A stretch of DNA of 64,000 nt from Meconema thalassinum (Eukaryota > Arthropoda > Insecta > Orthoptera > Tettigoniidae), in the NCBI GenBank assembly GCA_946902985.2, contig OX336392.1:16590716-16654715 (forward strand), written 5' to 3'. Below the pieces are notes generated by a model that worked only from the letters and a program-made list of their open reading frames with translations, made no database searches and had not been told where the DNA came from. This document shows, one piece after another, positions 22,555 through 33,412 of this stretch. Position 1 is the first letter of the stretch. The number at the start of each line of letters is the position of its first letter. Made by a program: the position numbers and the translations under genes.

Positions 22555-22887
22555 GAGCCTCCGTGGCTTAGGCGGCAGCACGCTGGCCTCTCACCGCTGG
22601 GTCCGTGGTTCAAATCCCGGTCACTCCATGTGAGATCTGTGCTGGACAAAACGGAGGCAGACAGGTTTTTCTCCGGGTACTCCGGTTTTCCCTGTCAACA
22701 TTTCATTCCAGCAACACTCTCCACTATCATTTCATTTCATCTGTCATTCATTTAATCATTGCCCCAGAGGAGTGCGTCAGGCCTCGGCAGCCGGCACAGT
22801 TCATATCCTCGCTGCTAGATAGGGGCTTCATTCATTCCATTCCTGACCCGGTCGGAGACTGGAAGCAGGATGTGGATTTTCATTTTT
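22555..22887 (+). mobile_element. SINE-4, tRNA-derived, complete with 15-bp TSD
   Basis: The TSD TTCTATATCCCTGTA is exact at 22540-22554 and 22888-22902. The tRNA-like head has box A-like TGGCTTAGGCGGCAGCACG and box B-like GGTTCAAATCC. The 333-bp body has GTGCTGGACAAAACGGAGGC and GACCCGGTCGGAGACTGG blocks. A 3' half copy is at 8479-8622. The perfect TSD suggests a fairly recent insertion. Confidence 0.92.
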
Positions 22888-22917
22888 TTCTATATCCCTG
22901 TATTATTTAATCATCCT

Positions 22918-23365
22918 CGTTGTTTGAGTCTTCAGTCTTTTGACTGGTTTGATGCAGCCCTCCATGCTTCCCTCATCATCATCATTTGCCCTTATCCAGC
23001 TCCTGCCAGGTCGGGGTATTTATGGCACTTCTCCACCTTCCTCTTCCACGATCTTGTCCCAGTCCAGATTTCTTTTTCTTGTGCTCTTCTTCACTGAATC
23101 ATTCCACCTTGTTATAGGTATTCCTCTTGCTCTCTTACCTTGCACTTTGCCTCCAGCATCTGTCTTGGTATATTTTTCTCTGTCCTGAGCTAATTGTTTC
23201 ATCTCTACATAGCTACCACACCCTACATCCGATGCAATCTGTTTATCATATTCTAACCTAGGTCTACCCCTACAGTTCTTATCCTCGATCCTACCATAAC
23301 TAACTTTGCTATTCCTGGGTGTCTTAGTATGAGTCCTACCAACCTATCTCTTCTCTTCATCATTT
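22918..23365 (-). pseudogene. LINE D 3' fragment, split by a LINE B fragment
   Basis: 22918-22971 (TTGACTGGTTTGATGCAGCC) and 23184-23365 are two halves of one LINE 3' end. On the reverse strand the second half reads RDRLVGLILRHPGIAKLV, a typical C-terminal LINE segment, with later stops. The LINE B end at 22972-23183 sits between them. Confidence 0.75.
22972..23183 (-). mobile_element. LINE B 3' end, severely 5' truncated
   Basis: The reverse frame has RGIPITRWNDSVKKSTRKRN and LDWDKIVEEE, matching the end of LINE B at 55840-55985. The (CAT)n at 22973-22985 corresponds to the LINE B (ATG)n tail. Confidence 0.85.
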
Positions 23366-23376
23366 AGAAATATATA

Positions 23377-24294
23377 CAGTCGAACCTCCCTTCTGCGGGC
23401 ACCGTCGGTTCCAAAGGAAAATGTCCATTATGAGAGGTGTCCGCTGAAACAAGTTTGTAAAAATAATCGAACATTTTAACGGCAAAGTACATCCACCTTA
23501 AACATAAACATCTTTATTTTGATTATTTGTTTATTTGAGTTTTCCCGCATTTGAATTTTTCGGCAAGCTTTCTCACTGAAAGTCCCTTGTCACTTTCAAC
23601 AATCACATTTCTTCTTGTTTCGAGGTCTAAACACGTTCGTCCCTTGTTACTCATGTTTACTCGACGACTGAAATGCTACGGTATTTCTGTCTCACTAATT
23701 AGCGCATGTACTGCAAGTCTTTTCCTTCTCAAGTTGACTACCTGAGTTCGACCTTATCGGTGGCAATCTGAGTTATGAATAGAATGATGCAAGCAGGGAA
23801 GAAAATCCCCAGGTAACTTGTGAGTAAACAGTCACTGGCAGCAATCCTGGACAATTAAGAGTTCTCGGAATGTACACCAGTAGGTAGAACACCATAACGG
23901 AAGGTTTGGAAAGAGGAATGTATAGAAGAATTAACTTTACGGCTACTGCAGCGTTGCTATGTAGCCTGTATTTCACTCTCTCTCTCTCTCTCCTTTGACT
24001 CGAAATAGGTGTAGTACAGACATTCAAGAGGGATTTCCGTATGTCTGCAGAATGGTTTTAAAAGAAAGGATGACATGGTCCGGTGTAAAAAATGTCCTGC
24101 AGCGTGTGAAGTGTCGGTTTAAGTCAAGTGGACGGGACAGATGGCGATGTCCGCTGTCTGGACTTCAAGGTGTCCGCTGAAATGAGGCTAATTTAACACT
24201 TGTCTTATGTAGAATAAAATCAGGTTCCAAGGAAAAATGTCCGTATAGGCAGGTGTCCGCTGAATAAGGGTGTCCGTTAGGTCAGGTTCAACTG
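23377..24294 (-). mobile_element. pogo/Tigger-like element, TA TSD
   Basis: The ends CAGTCGAACCT and AGGTTCAACTG form terminal inverted repeats of pogo/Tigger style, flanked by TA at 23375-23376 and 24295-24296. Sub-terminal TGTCCGCTGAA blocks recur near both ends. At 918 bp it keeps only the start of a transposase gene. Confidence 0.82.
23523..23654 (-). pseudogene. N-terminal CENPB/psq-type HTH stub of pogo transposase
   Basis: From ATG 23654 the reverse strand reads 43 residues: MSNKGRTCLDLETRRNVIVE, then SDKGLSVRKLAEKFKCGKTQ, then a stop. Spacing and residues (RR..V..S..G.SVRKLAEKF..GKTQI) fit the first helix-turn-helix of Tigger/CENP-B proteins, which binds the transposon ends. The second HTH and the DDD catalytic domain are absent. 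Confidence 0.72.
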
Positions 24295-24420
24295 TATGTA
24301 GGAAGAGAGCAACATTTACTTATTAAACCAAATAGCACGCACAGTCTGCTTATGTCACAGCCATCAGACACTGTACTTAGTGCAAGCCTCACCGAGCAGC
24401 GGGCAGACATAACTTGCTCT

Positions 24421-24696
24421 TATAAACCGCACTCGTTCCAGGTTCCGTATTGACCATGTTTACAAGAAGTATAACACAATTTTCACTCGGCAAATCAATA
24501 CTTTACTTTACTAAAAATACTATAGGTACATGTTTCGGAAACTTGATATGTTTCCTTCTTCAGCCCATATGTTGGTGTGAAACATCATATGACATCGATG
24601 TTTCATGACATATCAAGTTTCCGAAACATGTACCTATAGTATTTTTAATAAAGTAAGGTATTGATTTGGCGGGTGAAAATTGTGTTATACTTCTTG
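24421..24696. mobile_element. Foldback element with 12-bp TSD
   Basis: ATAACTTGCTCT flanks it exactly (24409-24420, 24697-24708). Positions 24463-24696 form a large inverted repeat: CAAGAAGTATAACACAATTT on the left against its complement on the right, with arms of about 90 bp including CATGTTTCGGAAACTTGATA, around a ~50-bp centre. The first 42 bp are outside the hairpin. It has no ORF. The family is unknown. Confidence 0.85.
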
Positions 24697-24790
24697 ATAA
24701 CTTGCTCTATCAAGTTCCAACATTCGCCGCTAGGTGTCAGTGGCATCTGGTAGCCAGAGTTGGAACTACAGTACTTGAAATTGAACTTGC
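24697..24790 (+). mobile_element. SINE-2 body fragment
   Basis: AAGTTCCAACATTCGCCGCT and the following GGCATCTGGTAGCC match the SINE-2 body. The foldback element appears to have inserted into it. Confidence 0.7.
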
Positions 24791-25148
24791 TCATTCATCT
24801 TCATCTCATTCACACGCGACGGTACTTGTAGCTCACCCCATGGGTGTCTGCATTGAAGCAGCTACAAACTCTGACGAGCCAAACATGTCCTCGGACACTC
24901 CCACCACTATAAGCCATGCGCTAAATAAATAAGAGCACTCTGTTGGTCATTAGAATAACTACTTGTAGAGATTCATGCAACAAAGTGATGCAGCAACCAG
25001 CCACGAAAAGATAGTTTGAGTTTGTGGCTGTAGTTTTAAATGTGTACATGTGATTTTATATTGATCGGACTAGAGATTGCCTTTAGCTAGGACATTACAT
25101 CTAGGAGATTTATGGTATTACATTGGCAGATTTTTAGTCGACATTTTT

Positions 25149-25225
25149 AACATTTTTTTTGGTTGGATATAATATGTAAGACGCACTAACATTTTTTGGT
25201 TGGATATAATATGTAAGATGCACAA
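25149..25225. repeat. Tandem duplication of about 38 bp
   Basis: GGTTGGATATAATATGTAAG occurs at 25161 and again at 25198, in units that also share AACATTTTTT and GCAC. It is a small local duplication. Confidence 0.8.
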
Positions 25226-25315
25226 GTTACCTTCATTAGCAGAAGTAGTATCCTTGTGCTACACTTCACAATACCATTGGGTATTTATAAATGTGCTACT
25301 TCGTGCGGCCTACTC

Positions 25316-28109
25316 ATCATCATCTTGTACAGTTTCCAGCCCCAGGCTGGGTCTGCTTGGAACATAAGCCTCTCCATCCTCCCACCACCTTTCACTCCAC
25401 ACCTTCCTTCACACCCACAATCCACCATCTCGTAACCTTCCTCTTGGTCTCTCGCCTAACATGTCCGTACCAACTCATTCTTGACTTCTCTATGATCTCT
25501 TGTAAGGGATTCTCTCTCACAATCTCATTTCTTACTCTATCCCTTCTTGTTATTCCCAATCTGCTTTTCATTTCACAAGCCTGGATCCTGCTCTCCTGTC
25601 TCTTCTTCACAACCCACGTTTCTGATGCGTAGGCGAGTATTGGGACATAATACGTTCGATACAATACCCGTTTGCTCTTCTTGGGTACGTCCCTGCTCCA
25701 TACCAAACCTCTCACACTCTGCAGCCTTCCACTCTCACTGATCTCCTTGTCATTTCTACCAATTCTATTACACTCCCTAAATACTTGAAACTATCCACCT
25801 TCTCCTCCTGTTGTTACTCTTCTCATTGTCACCATTGACTGTGTCTATGTTTCACATTACAGAAAGCTTTCTAATTGGTCCACACAAATTGTGCCCAATT
25901 ACATTAGGCGGGAAAACGAGTATGTATTGGTAACATGAGATATAACACGCTTTGTGTACAAATTACTCGTTTCACACTTCTTTGCATTAAATTTCAAACC
26001 ATACTATTTACTGTCTCAACCTTTCTTGTACCTCTGCCTCTCCATTGCCCCATATCATAAGATCGACTTCTCCTATTTGTGCTGCCAATTCTACCATTAC
26101 AGAGCTCACACTTCCTTTATTCTAGCCACAGTTGGATTTTTAACTCCCTTTTTCTGTAGGGTTTCCCACACCTTAAGCTTGCCACGGTGGGTGAGTGGAT
26201 ATCGTGTCGGTCTACCAACCCCAAGATTGCAGGTTCGCTCCTGGCCATGGTAAGTGAATTTTGAAAGGTGGCAAAAATACAACACGCATGTCATACAATG
26301 TTGGCATGTCAAAGAACCCATTTCAATTCAGTATGCCATGTTCATTATGGCAAAATTAATCTCGGGAGTTTCCGCCAACACAAACTTCCTCATTTCTCTA
26401 CTAGAAAGCACTATAGTGTTCAAGGAGCTTAGTTATCTAACCTCCTTGACTTTCATAGTGATTCAAGAAACAACGAAATTCGACATGTAAGTTACCCTCT
26501 GGGTGTCAAATTACAAAGCTTGCACCCGGCACCGAGGCCATACGATATTATTATTATTCCCACACCTTTCCTCTATCCAAGCTATCGTATGCCTTCTCTA
26601 TGTCCAGAAACACCATTACCAAATCCTTTCCATATTCAATTTTTTTTTCTTGGAGCTGTCTTACGCTGAAAATCAGGTCCACTGTTGATGTTCCTGGTCT
26701 AAATCCATACTGCTCCTCCCTCAACCCTTCTGCTACTACTCTCCGCACTCTCCCTTCCAGGATCTTCGCAGCATGGCACATCAACGTGATTCCTCTATAG
26801 TTCTGGACTATTTTCCTGTTACCTGTCTTAAAAATTGGCACAATTATCTCTTTCTTCCAGTCTTCAGGTGTTCTCCTTTCCTTCCATATAACTCTCATGA
26901 CCAGATAAAGCCACTGCACTCCTGCGACGCCAGCTGCTTTCACTATCTCGACACTTACTTCATCCACTCCAGGTGCTTTACCTCCTTTCATAAACTTATT
27001 GCTTCTTCCACTTCCTTCCATGTCAGGTCCTTTTCATCATCCTCTACATTACATAATTTCTCATTATTCTTCTCCATATTCCCGTTTGGATTCAGTAACT
27101 CCTCAAAATACTCCTTCCACATCTCCTTCATTTCTTGTATGTCCTCAATTTATTTTCCTTCTTTATGGCATTTTCTGCTATGCCTCTCTTCTTTGCCTTG
27201 ACCATTGTATACAGAACTTTCCTACTCCCCTCACTGTCTCTTTCCATCATTTTTACCCACTCTTCCATCCATTTCCTCTTCTCCTCTGCTACCACTCTCT
27301 TTGCCTCTCTCTACTTTTCCATATATTCCTTTCTTACTTCCTCTGTTCTTTCTTGGAACCATATCCGGAAAGCTTTGTTCTTCATTGCAACCTTCTCCTT
27401 CACCCGCTCCTTCCACCTTTTCTTATCACTAGTTCTTCCACACTCTCTCTCTGCTGCTTCCACCATCGTTGTTTTTAACCTTTTCCATTCCTCCTCGACA
27501 GACTTCGTTTCATCTGTTGGTATGCTGCTCTTCACTATTTCTTGGAATTTATCTCTGTGCTTCTCTTCCTTCAGCTTCCATACTCGTATCCTTTTTTTTC
27601 CTGTCTCTCTATCCCCTTTCTCTCTTTAACTCCTCTAATAGTCACTACTAAAAGCCGATGATCACTATCCAAGGCTTTAGATGGTATTGCCTCGACATCT
27701 TAGATGGGTTTCTTTGTTTCCTGATCACATATCACATAGTCCACCACCGACTTTTCGACAGATCATGACTGTACCCTGTTATCTTGAGGCTTTCCTTCTT
27801 AAACCATGTATTTCCAACTGCTAGTCCATTCCTTTTCCCCGTTCCAACTTCCCCATCCCTTCCTGATACTCTTGTCTTTCCTTTCCAACATGTGCATTCA
27901 GGTCTCCGATGATTATGACGTCCTTTGCATTTCATCTTCAAATTTCTCCTTTTCTTTTGCAGAGCAACCGACTTGTGGTGCATACACTTGTAGGACTCTA
28001 CCTGCATCATCCTGTCCCCTACTTTCATCCCTTCTCTCACAACCAGTGCCAATCCATTTCTCCCTTCATCCTCATTTCCACTCCAGTACAGTTTATATCC
28101 ATTTCTCAA
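25316..28109 (-). pseudogene. LINE A polyprotein, broken
   Basis: Endonuclease residues (GYKLYWSGNEDEGRNGLALV; AVGNTWFKK) are at 28109-27732. Linker fragments are at 27535-27231. The RT start is at 27021-26554 (GKAPGVDEVSVE; YRGITLM; EEQYGFRPGTSTVDL; LDIEKAYDSLDRGKVWE). After the SINE it continues at 26173 (KVWETLQKKGVKNPTVARIKEV). The C-terminal part is at 25715-25392 (RTYYVPILAYASETW; SRMSWYGHVRRE). Many stops and frameshifts show an old copy. Confidence 0.88.
26175..26556 (+). mobile_element. SINE-1, copy 2, inside LINE A
   Basis: The 12-bp TSD TTCCCACACCTT is exact at 26163-26174 and 26557-26568, and the LINE RT frame continues across it. The tRNA-like head and the ATTATTATT tail are intact. 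Confidence 0.93.
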
Positions 28110-28399
28110 TTCCTTCTTCCCTCCATCCCTGGTTTCAGACAGTCCTAAATTATCTAGTTACCTCCTATCCATCAAGTCTACTACTTCCTCCACCTTCCCT
28201 GTTAACGTTCCAAATCATAGTCCTGGAGAGTTATCCATTTGATCCATCCTTTCTGAGGCTTGTTCCATATTTGTAAGCATAATTATACATCATCCACTAC
28301 TTGCTTGCTGGGCCTATCCTAGCTTAACCAGAGCCCCGTCAGCCGTCACTTTTCAAGGTTCCAGTAAAGCCTTCACAGCTACCGTGGTGGTACTCAAAA

Positions 28400-28790
28400 C
28401 ATTTGAGCAATACATTTTAGTAAAGGGTAGATCGCACACCGTAGGCTATATTAAAATCCAGAACGCCTGTACCAAACAGAACAACTGTGAACTTGGGCTC
28501 ATCCTCAATGAGACTTACGAGAGAAACAGATAGAAGACTCAGCTCTACACATAACCTTCCCTTTGAACACAAGGTGCATCATGTATGAGATGGAGGGCCT
28601 ATTCCTACGAATATCCATGCTTACAACAGAGTGCACAACTTTTACAATTGCAACATGAGGCAGATATAAGATGTCACAAAAGTTGTACGTGCACAAGTTC
28701 ACCTTCTGCTGTAGCGACTAGCTTTTTTCCTTAGGAGACACACCCAGTAAATGCAAATGTCAACCGAATGTGCATATTAATATAAATCCA
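28400..28790. other. No recognisable feature
   Basis: Nothing supportable; short random ORFs only. Confidence 0.5.
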
Positions 28791-28796
28791 GTAAAT

Positions 28797-28956
28797 GGCT
28801 TCGGTGGCATAGTCAGTAGCATGCTGAACTGCTATGCCCAAGATTGTGGGTTCAAACCCGGCCAAAGTCGTCGGATATTTAAGAGCGTTAAAATCCTTCA
28901 GAAGGCCTTTGGAGGTGAAATAAAGCCGTCGGGCCCTTATCATAGATTTATGGCTG
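28797..28956 (+). mobile_element. SINE-2, copy 3, head half only
   Basis: It has an intact head (GGCATAGTCAGTAGCATGCT; GGTTCAAACCC) and body up to the CATAGATTTATGGC block. It then switches to the reverse-oriented copy at about 28957. Confidence 0.85.
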
Positions 28957-29466
28957 GGTTGGTGGGTCGGTTCCTCAGTTTAGGGGCTGCGACAACGCTG
29001 TCATGTAGCCCCGTGTACTTTGGGTGTGTGTAAAATCCGTCTGATAACCGGTGTTAATTGTGATGGCTGCATTGGTGTGTGTTATCTGTTTTTAATTCAA
29101 GTAAGGACTGCAGACATTCAATTTTCAAGTAGTTCCTACTTTTGTTACCAAACACCACCATCAACGACTACTAGTTCTGAACTTGGTTACTAGATGCCGC
29201 CACAGTCCCCTGGCGACAAACGTTGGAACCTAAGAGCATTAGTCAAATCTAACCTATAATTTAGCTTCACACAGGTGTAATTAGTGAAAGGTTCTTTTAC
29301 ATGCCATAAATCTATGAGATAGGACTGCCAGTTTTACTTCCCCTCCAAAGCAAGGCATATTGTGGGATTTTTATTGCTCTTAAAAATCCAACGGCTTCGG
29401 CCGGGTTTGAACCCGCGATCTTGGGCATAGAAGCTTAGCATGCTACCAACTACATCACCGAAGCCA
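28957..29466 (-). mobile_element. SINE-2, copy 4, reverse and nearly complete
   Basis: Read on the reverse strand it runs from the tRNA-like head at 29466 (GGCTTCGGTGATGTAGTTGG) to the family 3' end at about 28965 (GTTGTCGCAGCCCCTAAACT). With copy 3 it makes a head-out inverted pair. Confidence 0.88.
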
Positions 29467-29929
29467 CCCCTCTCTTAACTTGTGTCGATGTTGTGAATAC
29501 AGTCTTCACACACATGGCTTTTAGGAATTGTGGCCATTGAAGGCTAAAAATACTGAATTTTCATGCCCCACAAGCCTTTTAAATTTATTAAAGGGGTCTT
29601 CGTGGGGATGGAAACTTAACATAATGGTGAAGTCAGTTTTTATATGACGTGCATTGTGTTTCTTCTATGAGGTTTTCAATTTTATTTTTACATTAACCTT
29701 TCCCGAGCGGAATACGGATATATCCGGAGCGTACTTTTCAGCCGAGAGCGGAAAACGGATATATCCGGAAAATTCCTACATTTAAATCTGGCGCCGTTTT
29801 CAGCCAAAATAGTTAATGCTAAACCCAGGAGATGGCACCACAATGCAGACGCCTGTTTGATAGTCAATTACGTCAGCCCTAGAGAGTCTTTGACTTCACA
29901 AATACCCGCAGACAGGTGTTGCTTCAGAT
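29467..29929. other. Unassigned stretch with a one-sided piggyBac-like end
   Basis: TTAACCTTTCCCGAGCGG at 29694, followed by two CGGATATATCCG palindromes (about 29716 and 29757), looks like a piggyBac terminus. No matching right end was found. The hAT element at 29930 sits within this stretch. Confidence 0.4.
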
Positions 29930-30495
29930 CAGGGGTCTCCAAACTTTCCAGCCTTAGGGCCATACTGATTACTCCAGTAAGTTCCGAGGGCCAAAACCAT
30001 ATTATCATTGTTGCCGGTGGTAAAAAGTGAAATAGTCCACTGATGAAAAAAAAGTCTGAAAAAGTACGCAACGTTGAAAAAAGGCTGCAAATCGGACTAA
30101 AGTCCGCAAAACGGCAACACTGCATATTATTAATTTTCCTGTCATTATCTGCAATTTCTAGATTAGTCGTAGAGTACGAGCCATGAGGAGTAACGTGACA
30201 CGACATCTGGTGGACACAAGCGGAAATAGGTAGTACCTTCTATCGCTAACAGATGGCGCTAATAGCACGTACAGAGTAATCTCGTTGGTTCGAGAGAGTT
30301 CTGGTGTCTTCCACTCACTTCTAGATGGCAGTAATTGGAATATATAAGAAGGCTAGTTGCGCAACCACAAGTCAGTTCCTATGACACTGTTGTGAAATAA
30401 AATAGTGCGTACCTCCTTAAAACGTGTTTAAGAATAAGACATCTTTGTAACAGTATTTTGATTTGAATTGTTGCTTTTGTGTGTGATTTAGTAGT

Positions 30496-31458
30496 ATGGA
30501 AAAGAAGCGAAAAATTGATAGTGAATGCAGAAAATTCAAAGATGAGTGGAACATTCAGTATTTCGTAATTGAGTCCAGTAACAAGGCGCTATGTTTGATT
30601 TGCAATGAAAGCATAGCCGTTCTCAAGGAATATAACATTAAACGTCATTATGAAACAAAACATTTTCAAAATTACTCAAAATATACAGGAAGTTTGCGGA
30701 CAGAAAAATTCGAAGCTATGAAGCGCGGATTGAAATCGCAGCAATCTTCATTTACAAAACTCAAAACCGAACAAGAGGCTGCAACTCATGCCAGCTTTCG
30801 TGTGGCTCTTGAAATTGCAAAACGTGGAAAACCATTCACCGATGGAGAAATGATCAAAGAATGCATAATTGCAGCAGCCGAAGAAATGTGCCCTGAAAAG
30901 GTAAATTTATTAAAAACTGTCAGTATGTCAGCAAACACTGTGGCTCGAAGGGTAGAAAACATCGCTGAAAATATATCCTCTCAACTGTTCGACAAAAATG
31001 GAGATGTTGAGTGGTTTTCTTTGGCCTTGGATGAGTCAACGGATGTGTCAGATACTGCTCAGGTGTTGATTTATATTCGAGGAGTAGATAAAAGCTATGA
31101 AGTGCATGAAGAACTTCTTGATATGTATAGTATTCATGGCACAACTACTGGTACAGATATTTTTAAAGGAGTTGAAATGGCCATTAATCAAAAGAACCTT
31201 CGATGGAAAAACTTGAAATGTATTACAACTGATGGAGGCAAAAACATGAGTGGGAAAGATAAAGGAGTGGTCGCTCTTGTGTCAAAGGCTGTAGAAAATG
31301 ACGGTGGTTCAAAACCATTAGTCTTACATTGTATCATTCATCAACAGTCTTTGTGCGGAAAATGTTTGGATATGTCTGAAGTTCTGAAACCAGTCATATC
31401 AACTGTTAATTTTATGAGATCTTTTGGGCTGAATCACAACAATGTTATGAGTAGTTAG
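30496..31458 (+). pseudogene. hAT transposase, C-terminally truncated
   Basis: A clean 320-residue frame starts at ATG 30496. A BED-type zinc finger is likely (C33, C36, H51, H56 in CLICNESIAVLKEYNIKRHY). LALDESTDVSD (D179) and TTDGGKNMSG (D246) correspond to the first two catalytic Asp of the RNase H-fold domain; HCIIHQQSLCGK is the conserved Cys/His segment. The last part, with the catalytic Glu and hAT dimerisation domain, is absent, replaced by a stop 36 bp before the Helitron. It resembles the GTF2IRD2/ZBED-type hAT group. It could still bind DNA; catalysis is not expected. Confidence 0.85.
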
Positions 31459-31494
31459 CCCATGACCATATCAATGTAGATGTCATATTAATAA

Positions 31495-33243
31495 TCTATA
31501 TATATAAAAATCAATGTTACAAATAGTTTGTCTGTATGTATGTCTCCTATGCGTTCATATACCATTCGTCCGATTGCGATGAAACTTGGGTGAAATGTTG
31601 AGTACACTCCAAGGAAGGTTTCTGACTTAGTAAATCCATTTTACAATAGGTAGCGCACGCGTAGATTCAACAAATGAGCGACGATGCGCGAAGCGTTTCA
31701 AGAAAGTCCCGTATGTGTTCATATACCATCCGTCCGATAGCGATGAAACTTGGGTGAGATGTTGTGTACACTTACGTGAAGGTTTCAAAATTAGTGAATA
31801 CATTTCACTGTAGATAGCGCACGAGTAGATTCAACAAATGAGCGACGACACGCAAAGCGTTTCAACAAAATCCCGTATGCATTCATATACCATTCGTCCG
31901 ATAGCTATGAAACTTGCGTAAAATGTTGTGTACACTGCAGGGAAATTTTCTGGCTTAGTACATCCACTTTACAATAGGCAGCGCACGAGTAGATTCAACA
32001 AATGAGCTACGATGCGCGAAGCATTTCAACAAAGTCCCATATAAGGTCATTTACCATTCATCCGATAGCGATGAAACTTTGGTGAGATGTTGTGTACACT
32101 CCAGGGAAGGTTTCTGGCTGAGTACATCCATATCACAATACGTAGCGCAAGAGTAGAATCAACAAATGAGCGACGACACGCGAAGAGTTTCAAACAAGTC
32201 CCGTATGCATTCATAAACCATTCGTCCGATAGCTATGCAACTTGGGTGAGATATTGTGTACACATCATGGAAGGTTTGTGCCTTAGTAAATCCACTATAC
32301 AATAGGCAGCGCACAAATAGATTCAACAAATGAGGGACGACGTGCGAAGCGTTTCAACAAAGTCCCGTATAAGGTCATATAGCATTCTGCCGTTAGCGGT
32401 GAAAATTGGGTGAAATATGGTGGACACACCAAGGAAGGTTTCTGGCTTAGTAAATACATTTCACAGTAGGTAGCACACGAGTAGATTCGACAAATGAACG
32501 ACGACACGCGGAGCGTTTCAATACAGTCCCCTATGCCTTCATATCCCATTAGTCCGATAGCGATGAAACTTGGGTGAGATGCTGTGGACACTTATGTGAC
32601 GGTTTCTAACTTAGTAAATACATTTTACAGTAGGTAGCGCACGAGTAGATTCAACAAATGAGTGACGGGGTGCGAATCGTTTAAACAAAATCCGGTATGC
32701 GTTCATATATTATTCATCCGATTGCGATGAAACATTGATCAGTTATTGTGTACACGCCAGTGAAGGGTCTCGACTTAGTAAATCCATTTCACAATAAGTA
32801 GCGCAAGAGTAGGTGCAACAAATGGGTGACGACGCGCGAAGCGTTTCAACAAAATCCCCTATTGCGTTCATATAACCTTCTTCGATTGCGATGAAACCTT
32901 GATGAGTTATTGTGTACACGCCAGGGAAGGGCTTCGACTTAGTAATACATTTCTCAATAGGTAGCGCACGAGTAGAATCAACAAATGAGTGACAGCGCAC
33001 GAATCGTTCAAACAAAATCCCGTATACGTTCATATGCCATTCATCCGATTGCGATGAAACTTTTGAAAGTTGTTGTGCACGCTCCCACGAATGATTCTAA
33101 ATTAGAAAATCCATTTACGATAGCTTAGAGGCAGTGAACAGAAATTGAAAAACATGTTGTGTATCCAAAATCACTTCAAGAAACAGAATTTCAACGCCAA
33201 CACTTTCTTTGATTGGCATTGCAACGCATGCCGGGTCAGCTAG
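31495..33243 (+). mobile_element. Non-autonomous Helitron with tandem array
   Basis: It starts TCTATATATATAAAAATC after an A, and ends CTAG before a T, with a 3' hairpin GGCAT/ATGCC at about 33214-33231 just upstream: the TC...hairpin...CTRR plan and A^T target of Helitrons. It has no TIR, TSD or Rep/helicase ORF. The interior is a tandem array. Confidence 0.85.
31550..33115 (+). repeat. About ten tandem units of ~163-166 bp in the Helitron
   Basis: The marker CATATACCATTCGTCCGAT, or variants of it, occurs near 31556, 31722, 31884, 32047, 32213, 32377, 32540, 32704, 32870 and 33031, each followed by GCGATGAAAC-like sequence. Units also share AGTAGATTCAACAAATGAG. Confidence 0.92.
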
Positions 33244-33412
33244 TTCAACATAAAATTAGAATACTTCAGTAAACTAAATTTAATTTGCTATAAAAAAAAT
33301 ATGTTCTCTAAAAGGAGTTTTCAAGTATGCTAGCTCTCCGCGGGCCGGACAAAATATGTCCGCGGGCCGGATGTGGCCCCCGGGCCGTAGTTTGGAGACC
33401 CCTGCTTCAGAT

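Larger units (their letters stand above)
25308..28396 (-). mobile_element. LINE A, reverse copy, almost full length
   Basis: The 3' end (CATCATCATCTTGTACAGTT) and the 5' leader (CCCGTCAGCCGTCACTTTTC) match the forward LINE A at 41010-44174, so most of the element is present. It is split by SINE-1 (26175-26556) and carries about 125 bp of other sequence near 25848-25970. The extreme 5' end (first ~110 bp) is missing. Confidence 0.88.
29930..33404 (+). mobile_element. hAT element with 8-bp TSD
   Basis: The ends CAGGGGTCTCCAAACT and its complement AGTTTGGAGACCCCTG are flanked by an exact 8-bp TSD, CTTCAGAT, at 29922-29929 and 33405-33412. TIR type and TSD length are diagnostic of hAT. It encodes a truncated transposase and contains a Helitron (31495-33243). 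Confidence 0.95.

Noticed and set aside
23979..23994. CT-rich simple repeat as a promoter element.
   Set aside because: A plain microsatellite inside a pogo-like relic with no nearby gene.
26773..28276. Long forward ORFs rich in Ser/Phe/Leu opposite LINE A.
   Set aside because: They are antisense shadows of the purine-rich LINE ORF; the same pattern appears opposite 41341-44169 and 54200-55900.
29647..29655. CGTGCATT near 29649 matches the bases right of the hAT-like end at 34083, as if one large hAT spanned 29.6-34.1 kb.
   Set aside because: No CAGGG-type end follows it, so the match is probably coincidental.
31550..33115. The ~165-bp repeat array as a CRISPR or centromeric satellite.
   Set aside because: Units are diverged, have no spacer structure, and are enclosed by Helitron ends within a hAT element.
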